A DNA stretch of 64,000 nucleotides, taken from NCBI GenBank assembly GCA_024372495.1, contig CP099977.1:2914001-2978000 (forward strand). Reading direction: 5' to 3'. A program made the translations under genes and the position numbers. Source of the stretch: Pseudarthrobacter sp. Fe7. Lineage in GTDB: Bacteria > Actinomycetota > Actinomycetes > Actinomycetales > Micrococcaceae. The notes beneath the pieces are model-generated. The model was not told the origin of the DNA, did no database searches, and saw nothing but the letters and a program-made list of their open reading frames with translations. Of this stretch, positions 55,056 to 63,754 are shown in pieces (the first letter of the stretch is position 1; each line of letters starts with the position of its first letter).

Positions 55056-56081
55056 CTATCCCTTGACGGCGCCGAGTGTCATGCCCGCGACGATCTTGCG
55101 CTGCAAGAAAAGGGTGAGGAGGATGACCGGGATGGAGTAGACGGCCGCCAGTGCTGTCATGGATCCCCAGTCCAGGCCGAACTGGGTCTGGAAGTTCGCA
55201 ATGACCACGGGTGTGGTCTGGGACCGGACAGCGGTCATCAGCAACGCGAAGAGGAATTCGTTCCAGGAGGCCAGGAAGGCGAAGATCGCGGTGACGGCAA
55301 TGCCGCCGGACACCACCGGGATCACCACCCGCCACAGGGCCCCCAGCCTGCTGCAACCGTCCACCGTTGCGGCCTCTTCCAGGTCTTTCGGCACGGCCTC
55401 GAAGAAGCTGGACATCAGCCAGATCGAAAGGGGCAGTGAGATGGTGGTGTGAGCGATGGACAGGGCAATGGGAGTATCGGCCAGACCAACGGAGGCCATC
55501 ATCGATGCCAACGGAATGCCGATGGCAACGGGCGGAACCATGCGGGTCACCAGGGCGGCCATGATAAAGATCCTGCCGCTGCGGGTCTTGTACCGGGTAA
55601 TACCGTAGGCCGCGGGCACGGACAGGACAAGGGAAAGGACCGTGCTGATGACTGCCGTCTGAATGCTGTTAATGAATGAGGCCGGTACACCGCTGCGGCC
55701 CAGTGCATTGGCATAGTTCTCCAGCGTCCATTCCCGGGGCAGGATCGTGGGCGGAACGGCGATGGTGTCGATGGGTGTCTTGAACGACGTGAACAGCAGG
55801 TAGAGGAACGGGAAGCCGTAAAGGACAAGCGATGCAGCAAGCAGGATCCACAGGATGGTTCTGGTGCTGCGCTTTCCGGCCTCAAGTCCTTCCCGGTTGA
55901 CGCCCCGGCGCTTGCGTCCAGCGCCTGCAGGAGCCGGCGTCTTCATGGTCTGCCCCGTCCGGGGCCGGCCGGGCAGCGTTCTCTCCGGCGCCTGCGCGTT
56001 CCGGTGTGCCGCGCCTGCGACCCGTGGTTCGGCAGGAACGATTGCCATACTGCCATGATCGTTGGCTTCTGCGATGCTCAT
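55056..56081 (-). CDS. ABC sugar permease, MalG type
   Basis: This permease of up to 341 residues has a long polar N-terminal tail (about 75 residues, rich in Arg/Pro/Ala) and six membrane segments, with the EAA loop DLEEAATVDGCS. The start ATG 56081 shares a base with the stop of the upstream permease (TGATG), although an internal ATG at 55946 (MKTPAPAG) could also serve. The partner permease upstream is truncated, so the transporter is probably not functional as it stands. Confidence 0.88.
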   Translation of the reverse strand: MSIAEANDHGSMAIVPAEPRVAGAAHRNAQAPERTLPGRPRTGQTMKTPAPAGAGRKRRGVNREGLEAGKRSTRTILWILLAASLVLYGFPFLYLLFTSFKTPIDTIAVPPTILPREWTLENYANALGRSGVPASFINSIQTAVISTVLSLVLSVPAAYGITRYKTRSGRIFIMAALVTRMVPPVAIGIPLASMMASVGLADTPIALSIAHTTISLPLSIWLMSSFFEAVPKDLEEAATVDGCSRLGALWRVVIPVVSGGIAVTAIFAFLASWNEFLFALLMTAVRSQTTPVVIANFQTQFGLDWGSMTALAAVYSIPVILLTLFLQRKIVAGMTLGAVKG

Positions 56082-56610
56082 CAGGTGTCCTTTCCTGGCC
56101 GCCAGATCGTGGTGACTGCGACGAAGGCTATGGCGAGCATGGCCAACAGATAGATGGTGCCCATGGCGCTTGCAAGCCCGGGGTCACCGAAGCGGATCAT
56201 GGTCCGGTAAACGAGCAGGCTCATGGTTTCGGATGCGGATTGGGGCCCCCGTTTGTCTGGATAAGGATGGTGTCAAAAGCCCTCGCTGCGTCGATACCGC
56301 GGACGACGAGCGCGACGGCGATGACCGGGCGAAGCAGCGGGAGGATGATGCGGAACAGAAGTGATGGCGCCCGGGCGCCATCGAGCCTGGCCGCTTCGAT
56401 GAGATCCCCCGGGATGTTCTGCAGCCCGGCGAAGAGCACCAGACACATGAACGACGTGGTCAGCCAGATGTCCGGGACAGCGACGGAGAACAGCACGATG
56501 TCAGGGTTCGAGAGCCAGCCGATCTGATTTGGGTTCTGCAGGATGCCCGCTTCGTTCAGCAATGTGCCGAGCAGCCCGAAGTTGTCGATCATAAGGGTCC
56601 CCATCTGCAC
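56081..56610 (-). pseudogene. ABC sugar permease, MalF type, 5'-truncated and frameshifted
   Basis: Only the C-terminal 170-180 residues remain, starting near QMGTLMIDNFG and including the EAA loop LIEAARLDGARAP. A frameshift in the G-run 56242-56245 (plus strand) interrupts NGGP-QSASETMSLLVYRT; with one more base the chain ends at 56081 in WRPGKDT. The first about 120 residues, the promoter and any binding-protein gene are replaced by unrelated DNA. The truncation lies next to an ISL3 remnant. Confidence 0.8.
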
Positions 56611-56619
56611 CCCGCCGAC

Positions 56620-56838
56620 GAGGACTTGTTGTATGACTTTTATGCGGTGGACTCGGACGCCTACGACGGCAGCGAAAGTACGGCACAGCCCGACCCCACC
56701 GCTGATAACCCGCTGCCTGTGGCCCGGACACGGGCGCCCGGTAGCGACCCTAAGAGACTCCTCACCGTCCGTCCGCCCAAGGCCCAACACCCCGGCGAAA
56801 TCATCCTCAACTCTGACACGGCTGACGACCAGAGCTGA
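56620..56838 (+). other. Foreign C-terminal coding fragment
   Basis: A plus-strand frame reading LYDFYAVDSDAYDGSE to the end ILNSDTADDQS and a stop at 56838 has good codon bias but no start, and lies between the truncated permease and the transposase remnant. It looks like the tail of an unrelated gene brought in by the same rearrangement. I cannot name it. Confidence 0.4.
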
Positions 56839-56869
56839 ACAGAAATCCACCCCCGATTCATCGATGCAA

Positions 56870-57590
56870 AAGGGTTGTCACGTTTGCGGTGCAACTGTTG
56901 CGCAGACTCTTTTGCCGAGCCGCGGGAACGAGGGCCACCGCCAGGAACGGGGTGTTCGATCGCGGTGTTGTTGGCTTCCACTTTCGCGGTTGTCGCACCA
57001 ATGACGATGAGGACTTCGAACTCTTTCCACCACCGGCAGACCGTCCGCCCGAGCCGGTTGGTTTCGGGCTGCGCGGCTCGCGCCACCAGTGTCTGAAGCC
57101 GATCTTTCGCGGCGGCCGCATCGGCGAGGGAACCGGTGGCCAGCATGGCCCGTAGCTGTTCTTTGACCAGCCAGGCCGCCTGCAGTTTCCCGGTGGCATC
57201 GTCGCTTGTGAACACGGTGCTGAGCCTGTCCCGTGCCCGGTCCGAGAGTGTGTCCCCGGCTCGCAGGAGCAGCCTCCGGCTGGCCCAGACCGGGTCGATG
57301 GAGCGCCCCCGCCGGCCGTGGACCTGTTGGGTGAGGCCCTGCCGGACTTCGGTGAGCATGTCGTTTCCGAGCTTGACCAGGTGGAACGCGTCGACTGAAA
57401 CAGCGGTGCGTGGCAGCCACATCCGCAGGGCCTTGCGGATGTGGCTGACGGGTCGGTGGCAACGACCTGCACGCCCAGGCGCCATTAAAGCGGGCGGGCG
57501 AACAGCCAGTCCCCGACACGCCGCGGGTGCCCGCCAAGCCGGAGGAAAGTCGAGTGGATCGAAGCCCCGCGTGTTGTGACATCCAACGTC
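56870..57590 (-). mobile_element. ISL3-family transposase remnant
   Basis: The minus strand encodes a decayed ISL3-type transposase: VSVDAFHLVKLGNDMLTEVRQ (second catalytic Asp region), TEVRQGLTQQ, then WWKEFEVLIVIGATTAKVEANNTAIEH with the terminal acidic region. The N-terminal third is missing and frames shift several times. I find no clear terminal repeats. Its insertion or later deletion explains the loss of the 5' end of the fructan transporter genes. Confidence 0.7.
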
Positions 57591-57632
57591 TGTGGTCAAG
57601 ACAGCTGCCTTGCTATACGGCCAGTCTTCAAG

Positions 57633-59098
57633 TCAATTTTTTATGCGCCGACCAGATTTGAACCGGCGATGCCCGAGGGCACTGATTTGCAGTCTGCCGT
57701 GCTGATCCGTCCGGCTGGTCCGCCACGTGCGGGGGTTCTGAATGCCGACTGCGGAGACCGCGCCCCCGAGAATGAGCAGCGCCGCTGTCACCGTCAATAC
57801 CCGGCGAAATCCCCCAGATCAAGCTTGCCGCCCACGATAAGGCCGACCAGGGCGATGCCGATCAGACCCGCCACCCGGCTGACGGCATTATTCACAGCCG
57901 ATCCGATTCCGGCCTGCTGTTCGGAAACCGACCCGAGTATGGCTGCGGTCAGCGGTGCGACGGTCGCCGCCAGCCCCGCAGCGAACAGCAGCACCCCCGG
58001 CAACAGTTGCGTCAGATAGTTGACTGGTATTTCCGCAGCGAGCATCAGCAGGTAGCCACCTCCGGCCAAGGCCGGCCCCACCGCCATGAACCACCGCGGG
58101 CCGAACCGTCCGGCCAGCGTTCCGAACCACGACGCCAGCAGGATATTCACGATGCTGACCGGAAGCAACGCCAAGGCGGCAAACGTCGCAGGAAAACCAG
58201 CCACCTGCTGCAGGAAGAGCACGATGATAAACCCCCCGATCGACAACGCCGCATAGATAAAGGCGGTAGCCACGTTACCGACGGCAAAGTTGCGAACATC
58301 GAAAAGAGTGAGCGGCAGGAGAGGCTGTTGCACTGACCGCTCCCACCACAGGAAACCGCAGAGGCACAAGACACCGAAAATCGCAGGCACCAGAACGAGT
58401 GGGCTCCCCCAGCCATAGTTACCCTGTTCAATCAGGCCGTAGACCGCCCCCGCCAACCCCAGCACACAGAGCACAGCGCCAGGGACATCGATTCGCACCC
58501 CTTCAACGCGCACATCCCTGACACGCAAAACAATCAGGAGGTGCAAAGTCAGGGCAATCGGCAGGACATTGATGCCAAACACCCACCGCCAGCCCACCGA
58601 ATCGACAAACAAGCCCCCCAGCAGTGGGCCAGCAATGAACGCCACGGTTGTCCCGGCAGTCCACTGGCCGATCGCCTTCGCCCGGGACACCCCCTCGAAG
58701 GTTGAGGTGATCAGAGCGAGGGAACTGGGCACCAGCAGGGCCCCCGCCACTCCCTGGAGGGCCCTGGCCAGGACCAGCACCTCCGCCGTCGGTGCCAGCG
58801 CACACATCACAGATGTCGCACCAAAACCCAGCAAGCCCGCACGGAGAACGAACACGCGGCCCAACAAATCCGAAAGCGAACCCGCGACCAGGATCAACGA
58901 CCCGAGGGTAATCAGATACGCATCGACAACCCATTGCTGGGTCCTCAGGCCGCCGCCCAACTCACGGGAAATCGCCGGCAGCGCCACATTAATGACACTG
59001 GAGTCCAAGAACGACACAAACGAAGCCAGAATAGCGATCCAAAGCACGAGCCTCTGCATACGCGCCGCCGATTGGGAAATCACCCTCTCAGTAAACAC
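57633..59098 (-). CDS. EmrB/QacA-type MFS exporter, frameshift at C-run near 57801
   Basis: This 14-span major-facilitator exporter of the DHA2 group has motif A-like LSDLLGRVFVLRAG and the motif-C-like region ALQGVAGALLVPSSLAL. N-terminal candidates are GTG 59098, GTG 59083 and ATG 59059; I choose the first because it leaves a normal short tail before the first helix (LVLWIAILASFVSFLD). The read frame stops at 57794, but one more base in the run 57800-57802 restores the last helix (VLTVTAALLILGGAVSAVGI), then stops at 57633. It follows the rhodanese gene by about 70 bp. Substrate probably a drug or toxic metabolite. Confidence 0.83.
57643..57700 (-). other. tRNA-3'-half-like segment
   Basis: On the minus strand the segment has a T-arm (GCCGG-TTCAAAT-CTGGT), an acceptor-like CGGCGCA, a class-II-like variable hairpin (TGCC-CTCG-GGCA) and an anticodon-like loop CTGCAAA. 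The D-arm and 5' acceptor strand do not pair properly. It may be an integration scar of a tRNA 3' end, or coding DNA of the MFS C-terminus that resembles one by chance. Confidence 0.3.
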
Positions 59099-59168
59099 CC
59101 GACCGCCCGGCACAGGTCCCGCGGCTGCGGCTAAATGGCGGTTTGCCCTTCTGTTCCCGCGGATGAGT

Positions 59169-60005
59169 TCAGGTACTGCGTTGTCCTGTGTGTCCGGTAC
59201 GGTGGGGTGTCTCGACTGGGGTGTCGGGGCGAAGGCCCCATTCGGCCCAGGACCCGTCGTAGACCCGTACACGCTCGCGTCCGAGAATTTCGGTGAGCAC
59301 GTACCACGCGGTGGCCGCACGGCCCCCAACGGTACAGTACGTGATCAGTTCGTCCTCTCCTTCGAGCCTCCGGCACGGGCATTGCCCGGCGCAGGCTCCT
59401 CGACCGGGCGGAAAACGCCTTTTTGGTCGTAGAGATCGCCGAACGGCCGGTGGACGACGGTAGGGATGTGCCCGGCGCGGCCTCCTGGTTCCATTCCGCC
59501 CGAGGGCCAGAACCGTTCACCGGCGTACTCGGACTCGGAGCGGACATCCAGAATAGTTGTTCCAGCACGGCCGATGGCTTCCCGCGCGGCCGGCACGTCG
59601 GCGAACAGCCTATGGTTCCGTTCGGGGAGCTGGTACGGCGCCGCCTCCACAGGGATCGATGACGTGCCGTAGGGGTGTCCCTGGGCGCGCCAAGCATGGC
59701 GGGAGCAGTTCAGGATGCGGACATCGGCGTGCCCGTAGAGCTTGAGCAGCCAATAGCCGAGTGCCGGGCGTAGCCGTAGCACACAACCGTCGAGGCCGGG
59801 CCGATGCCGGATCGAGCCAAGAGGTGTTCGATGGATTGCGGCCGACCGGGCGATACCGGTCGTCTTTGAGGTCTGCGTAGACGTTCCACAGGACGGCGCC
59901 GTCGACGTGCCATTGATTGTAGGCGGCCGCGGACACGTCCACTTCGACGACGCGGACCGAAGGATCGTACAGATGATTTGCCAGCCAGATGGGTGCGATG
60001 AGCAT
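59169..60005 (-). CDS. Two-domain rhodanese (sulfurtransferase), four frameshifts
   Basis: The product is a thiosulfate/3-mercaptopyruvate-type sulfurtransferase of about 280 residues with an inactive N-terminal and an active C-terminal rhodanese domain. ATG 60005 begins MLIAPIWLANHLYDP; the second domain carries TILDVRSESEYAG and the active loop CTVGGRA. The chain needs four corrections: one missing base near 59837, one in the C/G run at 59765-59767, and two extra bases at 59394/59395 and 59367/59368, both AGGCTC for AGCTC (restoring VEE-LRRAMPV and PE-LEGEDELITYC). It precedes the MFS gene. The start lies 24 bp from phased SARP-type repeats. Confidence 0.75.
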
Positions 60006-60028
60006 GTCCACAGTCTGCCCGCCTGTCC

Positions 60029-60068
60029 TTGGCCCAAGGTTGGCCCAACGTTGGGCCCACCTTGGCGG
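60029..60068 (+). promoter_or_regulatory. Four 11-bp-phased heptamer repeats, probable SARP operator
   Basis: TTGG occurs at 60029, 60040, 60051 and 60062, an exact 11-bp period. The heptamers are TTGGCCC, TTGGCCC, TTGGGCC and TTGGCGG, each followed by 4 bp. SARP proteins are known to bind such direct heptamers with 4-bp spacers overlapping the -35 region. On the minus strand CAGACT at 60012-60017 could be a -10 placing the transcript start at or near the rhodanese ATG. A SARP gene lies 229 bp to the right. Confidence 0.65.
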
Positions 60069-60296
60069 CGTAGCCTCTCTGCCTATTCCACTTGGATCCA
60101 CCCCAGCAGATCCTCGCGGCTGACGGAACGAAGGAGCGCCGGATGGTCGCTGGCGATGTGGCCGCGGATTGCTCCGATCACTTCCTCGTCAGTATCGCCG
60201 CGGACGACGAACCCGCATTCACATCGGATGAGCTTAGCCACAACGACCTCCCAAAACTAATAGGGCCTTTCCAGCGGCCCATGCGATTATGGTGTC

Positions 60297-61049
60297 ATGA
60301 CCGTGCAGTCAGCGCTGCGCCTGCAGATCTGCGGGCCGCTGGTTGTGGAGCGGGACGGGCTCAGGCTCGATCACGGCCTGCCCGGCCGTCAGGGACGCCT
60401 GCTGTTCACCTACCTCGTCATCAACCGGCACCGTCAGGTAGCCCGCGACGAGCTCATCGACGCCTTATGGCGCTCCCCCGATTCCGCCGGGAACGACGCG
60501 CGCCTCAACCCGTTGATCTCCAAGCTTCGCCACGTCTTAGGTCCGGAGGCCGTGGATGCTCGCGTCACTGTCCAGCTTCACCTCCCCAACGCGTGGATCG
60601 ACCTCGAAGCTGCCATGGAGGCAATTCACCGCGCCGAGTCCGCCGTGGCTCAGAAGGACTGGACTCGTTCCTGGGCGCCGGCCCTGGTCGCCTTGTTCGT
60701 CGCCGAACGCGGATTCCTGCCTGGAGAGGATGCCGATTGGATCGACCAAACCCGCAACCATCTCGCTGAAATCCGGCTCCGATCCCTGGAATGTTACGCC
60801 GCCGCCGAGCTCGGCATCGGCGGCGCTGAACTCGCCGGCGCCATCCGTGCCGCCCGCAGACTCATCTCCCTGGACCCTCTGCACGAAAGCGGCCACCGCT
60901 ACCTGATGCAGGCTCTCGCCGCCCAGGACAACCTGGCCGAGGCGCTGACCGTATACCGCCTGCTGTCCGACCTTCTCCGCGACCAACTTGGCATCTCGCC
61001 CAGCCCCAGGACCCGAGCGCTCTACCAGCAACTCCTCGAACAAACCTGA
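60297..61049 (+). CDS. SARP-type transcriptional activator
   Basis: This 250-residue protein has the SARP layout: an OmpR-like winged helix (residues 8-95, with LLFTYLVINRHRQVARDELIDALW and NPLISKLRHVLG) followed by a bacterial transcriptional activator domain (about 100-248) of helical repeats (SGHRYLMQALAAQDNLAEALTVYRLLSDLL). No NB-ARC or TPR extension is present, so it is a small SARP. It is divergent from the rhodanese-MFS pair. The phased repeats in the intergenic region are a likely target. Such regulators usually activate secondary-metabolite genes, none of which are seen here. Confidence 0.88.
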   Translation: MTVQSALRLQICGPLVVERDGLRLDHGLPGRQGRLLFTYLVINRHRQVARDELIDALWRSPDSAGNDARLNPLISKLRHVLGPEAVDARVTVQLHLPNAWIDLEAAMEAIHRAESAVAQKDWTRSWAPALVALFVAERGFLPGEDADWIDQTRNHLAEIRLRSLECYAAAELGIGGAELAGAIRAARRLISLDPLHESGHRYLMQALAAQDNLAEALTVYRLLSDLLRDQLGISPSPRTRALYQQLLEQT

Positions 61050-61242
61050 CCTCCGGGAAACCCTCCACAACAGGGGGGCGTTCACTGATTACGGCCAAGG
61101 CCAGGAGGAGGGTGCCCCTCGGCGCCGCGTTACCGAGTGCGGCCCACATTGTGACCCAAGGTCCGTCCAGTACCCCCTACAAGGGATCGACAAGTGCCCC
61201 GTTCAGGGATCCTTCACCGGACGCGGAGGATCGACTGCGAGT

Positions 61243-61881
61243 TTACACAGGCCGAGTCTCTCCGGACCAAGCCTGCCCGTCCCAGTAACCAAGGACGCCT
61301 TCCGCTTCCGTGGGGTACCACCCTGCCGCCGGAAGTTGTCCCCGAGCAGGCCGGGATCGGGACCCTGAAGCCAAGCGCCCCGCCTGTCTCTCCTTGATCC
61401 GGCTCGAAACAATATTCCTGGCCTCTTGTACCGACACAGCATTCAGCGTCCACTGCTGCCCATCCCAGTAGCGAGCAGTCCCCCACTGATGCAAGGAACC
61501 ATTACGCTCGTCGTACCAGCCCGGGCGTGGCGTGCCGCCGCTCAGGGCCGCATCAAAGGCCTGACCAAGGCCAACGGTAATGAGCGCTGATGGTTTTGGA
61601 GGTGGCGTCAAGAAGTTGAACCAATACTGGGCCACGAAGGCCTCAGCTTCCTCTTTGCTTTTGCGGCCAGCATGGAACTCCCCGTCCGCCCATTGACAGA
61701 TAGCTGCATAATGATCCGCCATCTTCTGCCGGCGCATCTGATCAAGTTGCGCGGCCGCTAACTCAGCTTGGATTGCCCCCTGCGCCGTTAGCAGCTGTTG
61801 CAGGTGCAGCTGTTGTCGAGACGTGACAAAGGTTCCAACGTTAGCTGCGGTATTGAGGCGGTTGCCCTTCATCTTCCCCAT
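61243..61881 (-). CDS. DUF2510 double-repeat protein
   Basis: This 212-residue protein has an N-terminal helical part (SRQQLHLQQLLTAQGAIQAELAAAQ) and two DUF2510 units, RPGWYDERNGSLHQWG with YWDGQQWT, and AAGWYPTEAEGVLGYWDGQAW. DUF2510 is a short Trp-rich motif frequent in actinobacterial membrane or secreted proteins. This copy has no clear signal peptide or membrane helix. ATG 61881 is preceded by GAAAGG. Function unknown. Confidence 0.82.
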   Translation of the reverse strand: MGKMKGNRLNTAANVGTFVTSRQQLHLQQLLTAQGAIQAELAAAQLDQMRRQKMADHYAAICQWADGEFHAGRKSKEEAEAFVAQYWFNFLTPPPKPSALITVGLGQAFDAALSGGTPRPGWYDERNGSLHQWGTARYWDGQQWTLNAVSVQEARNIVSSRIKERQAGRLASGSRSRPARGQLPAAGWYPTEAEGVLGYWDGQAWSGETRPV

Positions 61882-62139
61882 TAATTGACAACCTTTCGAG
61901 GGAGGTCTTTTGAAAGCCCGTTAAGACTAGGGTCTTTCAAGATGGAGTATATGCCGGGCACCTGAAGCGTGCTTTTCAAGCATCCTCTTACGGCACAGCT
62001 GAATCCCTGGGTGTCATGACCTCACCCTGAACTCGCGCCCGCCCGCCTCCCAAGGGATACGAGACGTCTCCGCCTTCGCCGAAGCAGCGCACTCGGTGCT
62101 GGCTGGAGGAGGTCTCGGCCAGCGTGGCTCCGGCTGCCG
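61882..62139. other. Intergenic, no gene seen
   Basis: The left part holds the ribosome binding site and upstream region of the DUF2510 gene, including TTGACA-like sequence on the plus strand. No ORF with coding bias. Confidence 0.4.
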
Positions 62140-62538
62140 TTAGCCGGTCACTGTGTCGGCGTGCCGGTGGGCGACCTTCCAGGCACCGTCCTCGCGTCGA
62201 TAAATTTGCGTCGCCCGAAGCACGTAGCTGCGGGGTTCGCCATCGACGGAGGCTGAGGTGTGTTCCAGTCCGGCCGTGTAGGCCATGTCACCGACGATGT
62301 TGTAGGACTGCAGCTCGAATCTGTACGAGGTGCAGTTGGAGAACTGCCGGGCAAGGTCGCTGAACAAAGCCTCGAGTTCCTGTTGACCGAAGGCGTTGCG
62401 CCAAGCGCCCAGGACACTGACGGGTTCGCTGCGGGACCACAGTTCCCTGCGCGGGCCCGCATCACCGTTATGCAGAGCAAGTTCCGCATCGTGCAGCTTC
62501 GTCCTCACCCAGTCCAGGAAGTCGGCGCGATCGCTCAT
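62140..62538 (-). CDS. SnoaL/NTF2-like protein
   Basis: This 132-residue cone-shaped alpha+beta protein fits the NTF2-like/SnoaL family: helices in DRADFLDWVRTKLHDAELAL, strands in FELQSYNIVGDMAYTAGLEHTS, and the end ATQIYRREDGAWKVAHRHAD, the classical DUF4440/SnoaL closing segment. I start at ATG 62538 (MSDRAD). Activity may be an isomerase, hydrolase or none; it is alone on its strand here. Confidence 0.82.
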   Translation of the reverse strand: MSDRADFLDWVRTKLHDAELALHNGDAGPRRELWSRSEPVSVLGAWRNAFGQQELEALFSDLARQFSNCTSYRFELQSYNIVGDMAYTAGLEHTSASVDGEPRSYVLRATQIYRREDGAWKVAHRHADTVTG

Positions 62539-62634
62539 GCCACCAGTATGATCCACGCCTGACGAGGAGAACGAGCACCATGCTGTTACTGGGCCTGCCC
62601 AGGAGGAAAGCCCCAACCTACACGCGGGAGGCGA

Positions 62635-62891
62635 TCAGGTCAGGTCTGGTGCGCTGGCAATGATGTAGTCGGCAGCGGCCGGCCCTTTCATCCCGACATG
62701 GTTATGCCGGGGTGCGATCTTATGGGCCTTCAGCGCCTCCAACAGCGCCGCAGGGGGCTGTGGTTCCTCGTTGTTCAGCAGGCACCACTCGTGTAAAGGC
62801 CATACAACTCATCCGGGCCCAGACCCCTGTCCTTGGCGTGTTCTTCATCAAGTGCCTGGGCAAAGAACACCTCAAAGTGCGGATGGCTCAT
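62635..62891 (-). CDS. Small conserved-looking protein, frameshift near 62788
   Basis: A minus-strand gene of about 85 residues starts at ATG 62891 (MSHPHFEVFFAQ, then ALDEEHAKDRGLGPDELYGLYT). One base is missing around 62786-62790; after correction it continues with WCLLNNEEPQPPAALLEAL and HNHVGMKGPAAADYIIAS and stops at 62635. Codon bias is strong throughout and the two frames join cleanly. The missing base may be the C of an AGCTGG. I do not recognise the family; helical, soluble. Confidence 0.55.
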
Positions 62892-63170
62892 CACAACTGC
62901 CTCTCATCAACTCAACACACGCAATGGCCAGGGTCGCGCTCCCACTGCTCCCCTGCTCGCGAATCTACCGCGCAGCTCACCCAGGTTCATACCCCTTGAG
63001 TTGGACCCTTTCAGTCCATCAGGGTCAGTAACGGCTCGCGCCAACGAACGAAAGCGTGAAAGCAGACAGCATTGGGCGGTGGAGGTTCCTGCTATCGAAA
63101 CCAGTCTTGAACCTCTCGGTCGGGCATTTCGGCCTTACCCGGCTCCGTGTCGGCCTGCCATGCTTTCGCT

Positions 63171-63404
63171 ATGCCGTACTTCCTGGAGCACGTGACCGGC
63201 GTCAGTGTCGGACGCGTCGCGATGGAAGGACTGGATATCAGTAACATCCTGTCCAGAGCGAAAGAAGCACTGCGGGGCTTGGACTGCCGCCGCGCGGAGT
63301 TGTTGTATTCCCCGGACCCGGTTCCGGCCTTCGGTAAAGGGAGGCCTCTCGCGGCGTTTACGATAACCGACGGGTGGATCACCGAGGAGGAGCGGCCGGA
63401 GTAA
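63171..63404 (+). CDS. Small hypothetical protein
   Basis: This 77-residue ORF starts at ATG 63171 (MPYFLEHVTGVSVG) or GTG 63147. Content looks like a single alpha/beta domain: LDISNILSRAKEALRGLDCRRAELLYS, then PLAAFTITDGWITEEE. No signal peptide or membrane helix. Coding bias is good. I do not recognise a family. Confidence 0.5.
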   Translation: MPYFLEHVTGVSVGRVAMEGLDISNILSRAKEALRGLDCRRAELLYSPDPVPAFGKGRPLAAFTITDGWITEEERPE

Positions 63405-63754
63405 TCGCTCCGCTTGCCTGACCGGCAAGTTCGGCACGTGATCCCGGCCTCAGGATGGGGCCAGCCCCTTCCGATGCCGCTCGCCCACTAACCCCCGGGG
63501 ATCCGCCCGTCCGGCCCCGCGCCTTGGACGAAGCGCCCGGCCTGGATGCCTGAGCACTGAAGCGGTCCGGCACGTGAACACGCAACCAAGGAAGCGCGCG
63601 GAACGCGCCGCCGTACGGGTGATTCGTAGGAAGCTTTTTACGTGCCTCAAGAGTCACAGGCTGCACACAGCACGATGAAGGTAGTCCGACAGGGTTCCAC
63701 GTGAGCATAAGAACAACTTCGAAAGACGGAGTGGAACCAACAAGGAGACATACC
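63405..63754. other. Intergenic, no gene seen
   Basis: About 350 bases without supported ORFs. An AAGGAG ribosome binding site (63742-63747) for the last gene lies at the right end. Confidence 0.4.

Noticed and set aside
57643-57740. A complete functional tRNA gene
   Set aside because: The T-arm is good but the 5' acceptor and D-arm do not pair and the anticodon stem has a mismatch; kept only as a tRNA-like segment.
1100-60005. Reading the many frameshifted genes as widespread gene decay
   Set aside because: The lesions fall into two systematic classes and restore full conserved proteins, which fits sequencing error better than mutation.
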